DNA of 64,000 bases from Atrina japonica (lineage: Eukaryota > Mollusca > Bivalvia > Pterioida > Pinnidae): contig BROG01000004.1 of assembly GCA_030159075.1 (NCBI GenBank), forward strand, positions 2,103,501 through 2,167,500, given 5' to 3'. Shown piece by piece: positions 57,901-64,000 of the stretch. The stretch's first letter is position 1. Each line of letters starts with the position of its first letter. Below the pieces are notes generated by a model. It worked only from the letters and a program-made list of their open reading frames with translations, was not told the origin of the DNA and did not search any database. Position numbers and translations under genes: made by a program.

Positions 57901-58486
57901 AACGAATTCAAATATTCTGTAGAATTAAGCGAATAAAATATTATACTGCTGACATTTAGTTTACATTTTCATAAAATTAATATGTCAAGTAAAAAAAGAT
58001 TACATTTATCAATGTTTGAAAGTAGAAAATGATTCAAATGAATGTTCTTAAACAATACTTTAAAAAAAAACATATCAAACGAGGAAACAAAAACCTTATA
58101 AAGCAGTCTATTGCTGAGTCACTGGCTCAGACATACTAAGTTTTTATTTTCATTTACAAGAATTTCATTGTTTATACAGATTTAAATTTTTTTTACAAAA
58201 GTACAGGTGACACGAATACCTGCACGAGTTGCTCTATATTTACAGCGTTTGTTCACGTCGACATGTGAATATACTTGTAGTTTTTATTGGATTCGTCATG
58301 TTCACTTCCAGTTAATTCCTACTCATTGTCTAGGTATCCAAAATCTGACTACTGTAGAACACAAGAGAATGGGGGACGGTGAAAGAGAAAGAAACTAAGT
58401 CTAAATTGGAAAATTGATACTGGATTCAGGTCACTGAACGCCATTTAGTAAAATTTAGTATAATTTAAAATATAATTTGCGAGTTT
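57901..58486. other. unique AT-rich sequence
   Basis: A 63-codon frame at 58207 has no motif. Nothing supported. Confidence 0.4.
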
Positions 58487-58514
58487 ATGTGTGTGTGTGT
58501 GTGTGTGTGTGTGA
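58487..58514. repeat. (GT)n microsatellite
   Basis: Short perfect GT run. Confidence 0.9.
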
Positions 58515-58563
58515 GTGCCCAGTGTCCTTCAATACGATGTATTATTAGTTCATATTTTAGGTC

Positions 58564-58861
58564 AAAACCACGGTCCAGATAGGCTCTTTACTATCTGTGA
58601 TATTTCTATTATTCATGAAGCCTCAGCCAATGCGAGTAAATGGTGCTCGCATTCGTCAACCAATCAGATCAAGGCTTTTAAACACTTTTACAATTGTATT
58701 GGATCAACGGACTAGGCGATAACTTCTGCTGCCAATCACATCTACTGTGGTTGGATAGATTGGACAACGCCTGCTCCTTATAAATATTCATTAGCTACGA
58801 GAGATGACAGTCAAATCAGACTACTGATAGGAAATAGCCTATCGAATTGGACCGTGGTTTT
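58564..58861. mobile_element. TIR element with perfect 13-bp ends
   Basis: AAAACCACGGTCC at 58564-58576 and GGACCGTGGTTTT at 58849-58861. The inversion continues imperfectly through TAGGCT/AGCCTA. GC-richer interior with several CCAAT/ATTGG words. No ORF longer than 66 codons and no clear target-site duplication. Confidence 0.65.
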
Positions 58862-59072
58862 ATGATGATGGGTCAATTTGAGGTATAGTAAAGATGGCGT
58901 CAGACACGGTGAAGCGGGATTCCAGTCCTGAATTTATGGATATATGGATCATTAAGCATATGATATCCCTAGTAATCTAGAAGTAAATTTATCCCAAGAT
59001 ATCAATATCATGATCACAATTTTTGTTTCTACGCTATTCAGGAGTGTCCTCTCTACCAGTTTTTCATTTCTT
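58862..59072. other. unique sequence
   Basis: No supported feature. Confidence 0.35.
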
Positions 59073-59255
59073 GTCAGCGCGGGTTCGAGTCCCGTTTGAA
59101 CCTATGTGAGAAAGTTTGCCAGTTTACTTGCGGAAAGCCTGTGGTCTCCTCCTGAGTACATTGTAACTGGGATCTTTCCTCCACCATTGAAAACTCGCCG
59201 CTACCATTTAACGGAAAAAAATGTTGAGTGGAGCCTAAAACCACAAATAAAAAGG
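59073..59255 (+). mobile_element. SINE family 1, 5'-truncated
   Basis: Perfect B box GGTTCGAGTCCC, body GAGAAAGTTTGCCAGTTTAC and GAGTACATTGTAACTGGGAT, tail CATTTAACGG..TGTTGAGTGGAGCCT. Confidence 0.85.
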
Positions 59256-59306
59256 AAACATAGAAATGTATAGTCATAATTAGCAGATCATGTGACCCGG
59301 AAAAGC

Positions 59307-60051
59307 TAGTCCAATAATATAAGCCTTCGCTGCTTCATATTTTATGGTTTCAACGTTCATTTTATTGGATGATGCTGAACCACGAAGTCTTATCGGAAGT
59401 CGCTGTTCTCGTAGCATTCTGAAAGACTGCGGAACGTCTCGTACGTGACCAGCTTGACAGTTTAAAAGGAGAGGTGACAGTTAGAAAACTGTTCCAAAAT
59501 AGGATATAACTCCACCATATGATTCGGTAAACAATCTGTGTAAATATTTGAGACATTTATCTCAAGACTGTTGAAAACATTGTCAGATTATGGCAGCGTA
59601 TTAGTATCACCCTAGAAAAAAAATTATCTCTTACGTAAGACTTATTATCTCATATGTAGGACATATTATCTCCTGTGTAAGACGTATTATCTCCTACGTA
59701 GGACTTAGTATATACTACCTAAGATTTAATATCTCCTACGTAGGACTTATTATTTCCAACGTAAGACTTAGTATGTAAGTCTTACGTAAGAGTTAATCAG
59801 TCTTCAGTAGGAGAGAATAAGTCTTACGTAGGAGGTACTAAGTCTTACGTAGGAGATATTTTGTTTTCTAGGGTGACACTAATATGCTGCCACATCAAAT
59901 AATCAATCAAAGTTCCCACAAAAATTCGTTGGGAACTTGTTACGAGAAAATGGCAACTTCCGATAAGACTTCGTGGTTCAGCATTAATAGTAAAATTAAA
60001 ATATCCGATAAAAACGTTGAAAGCAATGAAGGCTTGTATTACAGGACTATA
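59307..60051. repeat. nested inverted repeat, 745 bp
   Basis: Outer arms 59307-59420 and 59938-60051 (AAGCCTTC, GCTGAACCACGAAGTCTTAT, CGGAAGT) are inverted copies. The inner arms begin TGGCAGCGTATTAG..TCACCCTAGAAAA at 59590 and mirror CTAGGGTGACACTAATATGC at about 59870. Between them, 17-18 bp units of CTTACGTAGGAGATAATAAG alternate in both orientations, with six TACGTA palindromes. A fold-back element is the simplest reading. Confidence 0.85.
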
Positions 60052-60617
60052 GGTAGGCTAGCTTGGATAACAATATGATGGTCATCGACATATGTATGGT
60101 TGTAAAGACTTAAGTTACATTATCAATTCTTCTACAAGAAATCTAGTCATACCTTAAACAGCTGTTGAATTATTTCCCTGGACATTTATATAAAAATGAC
60201 ATATAATAAATATCATATTCAAAACTCTATGTTAATCAGTGTATCTTTGATTTTTTATTTCTATTCCCTTTTGAGTCGACCCCTGTGCGTGTCAAGCGTA
60301 CAACCATCAACATGGCTTGCAGACAACACGTTATATTGGCGTCTACCTTAATTGCATTTTTACACGTAAAATTTTGAAGTTTTAATTTAATTTTATTTAA
60401 AGATAAAAAGAAAAATACCGATATTCTGACTCATCGATGTTTTGACGTAAATTTTCTCGTACTGAAATGTTTTAATGTATTGTAAATCCACGTGTGACTT
60501 TGTGCCTTTTATTTTCTTTAAAGTTTTTATTATTTGATTAATTAACGTTGGTTTACCTACAATTATGACTCAAGTTAGACTTTTTTTTTCTCTCAATAAT
60601 TAAATTATTCCTTATTA
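60052..60617. other. unique AT-rich sequence
   Basis: No supported feature. Confidence 0.4.
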
Positions 60618-60900
60618 AAGAGGCATTCGCTATGGTTTTGTAAATTCCCTTTAATATTACTTAGATTGATCTACAATAACAAATAAGAGATATACACAGG
60701 CATAAAAAATTTTAAATTCCTTTATTTTTGTGAAAATTGCTTGAGAAACCCGGGTTAGGCACTTTTTAACTTGCAATTGGAAAAGTCAGCCTCACTATTT
60801 ATATATGAATTCTGCACTGGTCATGACCTTATTTTCACAAAATATATAGAAATATAATTTTGTTCATGTCTGTTAATAGCTGTTAATGTCGTATTATAGG
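60618..60900 (+). mobile_element. TTAA-family MITE, copy 4 (3'-truncated)
   Basis: TTAA|AGAGGCATTCGCTATGG, then AGATATACACAGGCATAAAA and TTGTGAAAATTGCTTGAGAA. The 3' end is missing. Confidence 0.75.
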
Positions 60901-61255
60901 CTTTTAGTAAGTTAAATTGCGATAATGTTGAATTACTCCTGTAGTGATGCTGTTTATCTGGACATTTTCCCTCCATTTAATTTTCGCCGTCTCTGTTATT
61001 TAACGAGATGAAATATTCAAGGTAAAAATTGAACGACGGGCATACCTGCCATCCATGCGACTAACGTTATATTGATTTAGGTAGAATCTAAGACGCGGCG
61101 GATGTGCTTTCTGTCAGGAAAGTGCGAACATTTCCAGGTATACAGTATTCAGTTCTTCTGCTGATCATAAAAAAACAAGTTTACTCACCTGAAAATAACA
61201 ATTCGATCTCATCACCTGATAATATGTGAAAGTGATACCTTACTGAATTTCTTAA
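60901..61255. other. unique sequence
   Basis: No supported feature. Confidence 0.4.
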
Positions 61256-61445
61256 AGGAGCATTAGCTGTTTTTCTTTTTTTTTTCTTTTTTTTTAATCT
61301 TTCCTTTTTTACTGCGTAGATTGATAAACAATTAAAAAAGATATTATTATACACAGGCTTAGAAATTCTTTAATTTCTATATATTTTGTGAAAGTTGCTT
61401 AAGAAACCCTGTTTGGCACTTTTTCACTTGCAATTGATTAAAGAG
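61256..61445 (+). mobile_element. TTAA-family MITE, copy 5 (cut off by the A-rich tract)
   Basis: TTAA|AGGAGCATTAGCTGT, TTTTGTGAAAGTTGCTTAAG, CACTTTTTCACTTGCAATTG. It stops at the same internal point where the A-rich sequence begins. Confidence 0.8.
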
Positions 61446-61643
61446 AGAAAAAAATTAAAAAAAAAAAAAAAAATTTAAAATAAAGAATTTAAAAATAAGA
61501 GAAAAAAAATAAGTAAATAAATAAAAAACAAATAATAATAAAAAAAAAAATAAATAAAAATAAAAAAAAAAAAGAAAATAAAAAGAATAAAAAAAATTAG
61601 AAAATAAAAAAAAAGATCAAAAAAAAAAAAAAAAAAACAAAAG

Positions 61644-61682
<39 letters not shown>

Positions 61683-61897
61683 ATAAAAAAAAAAAGAAAT
61701 AAATCAAAAAAAAAAATAGTAAAAAAAGAAAAAATAAAAAACATAAAAAAAAATAAAAGAAAAAAAAAAAAAAAAAAATGAATAAACAAAAAGAAAAAAA
61801 AAAAGAAACTAATTAATAAAAAAAGAAAAAAAAAATTAATAGAAGAAAAAAAAAAAAAAAAAAAAAACTAAAAAGCATAAAAAATAAAAAAAAAAGG

Positions 61898-61930
<33 letters not shown>

Positions 61931-64000
61931 AAAAAAAAAATAAAAAAAAAAAAGAATAAAAAAAAAAATATAATAAAAATATAAATTTAAAAAAATTAAT
62001 AATAAAATTAAAAATAAAAAAAAATATAAATATAAAAATAGTAGAATAAAAAAATGAAAAGAAAAAAAGGATAAAAAAAACAACGAAAAGAAAAAAAATA
62101 AAAAAAAAAAGAAAAAATAAAAAAAAAAAAAAAATAAAAAAAAAATAAACAAAAAAAAGAAAAATTAACAATAAATAATAAATAAAATTAAATAAAAAAA
62201 AAATAAAAAAAAAAAAAAAAAAAATAAAAACAAAAAAAAAAATAAAAAAAAAAAGAAATTAAAAAATAAGGAATAAAAAAATTACAAAAAAAAAAAAAAA
62301 AAAAAAAATAAAAGAAAAATTTAAAAATATATAAATAAAAAATAAAAAAAAATAATATAAAAATGTAAAATTAATAAATAAAGAAGATAATAAAAAAAAA
62401 GTAAATAAAAAATAGAAAACAAAATTAAAGAAAATAAAAAAAAAATAAATTTAAAATTATAATGAATAAATAAAAAATAATATAAAAGATAAATTATTAA
62501 ATTTATAAAAAATAATTGATATTAATATATATATTAAAATTTAAAAATTTTAATATAAAAATAAAAAAATAAAAAAGAATAATTATTATAATATTAATAA
62601 TTTAATTATATTTAAATTTAAGTAAATAAAAAAAAAATAAAAAAATAAAAAGTATAGAAATAAAAAAAATATAAAGTTATAAAATTAATAAAAATATAAT
62701 TGATCATTATAATTTATATATAAAAAATTATTAAATATTATAATATATTATTTGATAAAAATATATTTAAAATATATTACAAAAGATATATAAAAATTTT
62801 AAAAAAAAAATTAGAAAAAAAAAAATAAAAATAAAATAAAAAATTAAATAAAAAATAATAATTAAAATAAAAAAAAAAAATAATTAAATAAAATAAAACA
62901 ACAAATAAATAAAAAAATATAAATAAAAATAAATAATGAAAATAAATAAAAAAAATTAATAAAAAATAATTATAATATATGTAATCAAAAATTAAATTAA
63001 AAGAAATAAAAAAAAAATTTAAAAATCTAATAAAATTTAAATTAAATATAAAAAAATAGAAATTATAAAAAAATAAAATAGAAAAAAATTAAATAAAAAA
63101 ATAATATAATAAATAAAAAAATATATAAGAAAAAAAATAAAAAAAATAAAAAAAATAAAATAAAAAAAAAAAAATAAATAAAAAAAAATAAAAATTAAAA
63201 TTAATAAAAATAAATAAAAAAAAAATAAATAAAAAAAAAAAAAAAAAAGAAAAAAAAAAACAAAAAAGAAAAAAGAAAAAAGTCATGATAATTATAATAT
63301 ATAAAAATAAAAATAAAAAAAAAAAAAATAATTATATTTTTTTTTAATAAAAAATAAAATAAAATTAAAAAAAAAAATAAATTTTTAAAAAATAAAATTT
63401 AAAATATAAAATAATATAAAATTATAAAAATAAAATATAATAAAAAAAAAAATAAAAATAGAAAATAATAATAATAAAATAAAACATTAAAAAATAAAAT
63501 TAAAAAAATAAATAAAAATAAAAAAACAAAAAAAAAAAAAATTAAAATTAAAATAAAAAAAAAATAAAAAAATAAAAAGAAAAAAATTAATATAAAATAA
63601 AATTTAGAATGAATAAAATTAAATAATGTTAATTATTAAAATAAAAATAAATTATAATAAAAAAAAAATAAAAAAAAAAAAAAAATACTAAAAAAGAAAA
63701 AAATAAAATAATTATTTTAAAAAATCATAAAAATAAAAAAAAAGTAATATTTATAAAAAATAAAATAAAATAAAAATAAATAATAAAAAAGAAAACAAAA
63801 TTAATAAAAAAAATAAAAAAAATATTAAAAAAAATAGAAGAATGAAATAAAGAATATAAAAAAGAATAAAATTAAAAAAAATAAAATTAAAAAAAAAATA
63901 AAAATAAAAAAAAAAATATAAACAAATGAAAAATAAAAAAAAAAAAAACAATAAAAAAAAATATAAAAAAAAAAAATATAAAAATAGAAAAGCTAAAAAA
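61446..64000. repeat. 2.55-kb A-rich low-complexity tract
   Basis: Almost only A and T (strongly A-biased) with rare G and C; no period is apparent. Long minus-strand poly-Phe frames are artefacts. It may be an assembly or consensus error near a contig end, or a true A-rich expansion. Confidence 0.9.

Noticed and set aside
61475..63951. Poly-Phe minus-strand frames
   Set aside because: Translation of the A-rich low-complexity tract.

Overview
The window looks like an AT-rich stretch of an animal genome, most likely a bivalve mollusc. The evidence is dense microsatellites, several tRNA-derived SINE families of molluscan type, short terminal-inverted-repeat (TIR) DNA elements, and long minisatellites. 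There are no bacterial-style operons. I found no intact host protein-coding gene, no exon I recognise and no functional tRNA or rRNA gene. Most of the window is intergenic or intronic. The species assignment rests on remembered repeat patterns and was not checked against a database.

Layout: positions 1-46.7 kb are unique AT-rich DNA scattered with repeats. These include SINEs (about 1.2, 8.0, 15.7, 17.0, 22.4, 37.7, 41.9 and 59.1 kb). A TTAA-flanked MITE family has five copies (21.8, 35.6, 42.2, 60.6 and 61.3 kb), and there is a TA-flanked MITE at 3.67-4.39 kb. A 'CTAGTTTTTCTC' fold-back repeat occurs at 13.7, 18.2-19.2 and 35.9 kb. Two unclassified dispersed repeats (called A and B here) also recur. 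Tandem arrays lie at 39.2-40.4 kb (37-bp unit) and 41.4-41.7 kb (about 80-bp unit).

The centrepiece is 47041-55104, an 8.06-kb element with TIRs of about 550 bp and AG...CT ends, inserted inside a 27-bp minisatellite. Its interior holds a degraded viral-type gene set. On the minus strand are: a broken piece resembling the N-terminal part of a Polinton/Maverick (adintovirus-like) PolB polyprotein; the C-terminal part of a Polinton penton/minor capsid protein; an AT-hook protein; a BIR-domain protein; and a coiled-coil protein with two CCHC zinc knuckles. On the plus strand is a 128-aa basic protein. Several of these genes have their own TATA box. A tandem array of GTCTAGAC palindromes lies in the divergent promoter region, and histone-type 3'-end stem-loops occur in the element. 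I read it as a deleted, non-autonomous Polinton-like endogenous virus with unusual regulatory DNA.

After the element the minisatellite continues to 57.9 kb, changing by steps from a 27-bp to a 28-bp unit. Then come a 13-bp-TIR element (58.56-58.86 kb), a SINE and a 745-bp nested palindrome (59.3-60.05 kb). Last is 2.55 kb of nearly pure A/T sequence (61.45-64.0 kb) that begins abruptly inside a MITE copy and may be an assembly artefact.
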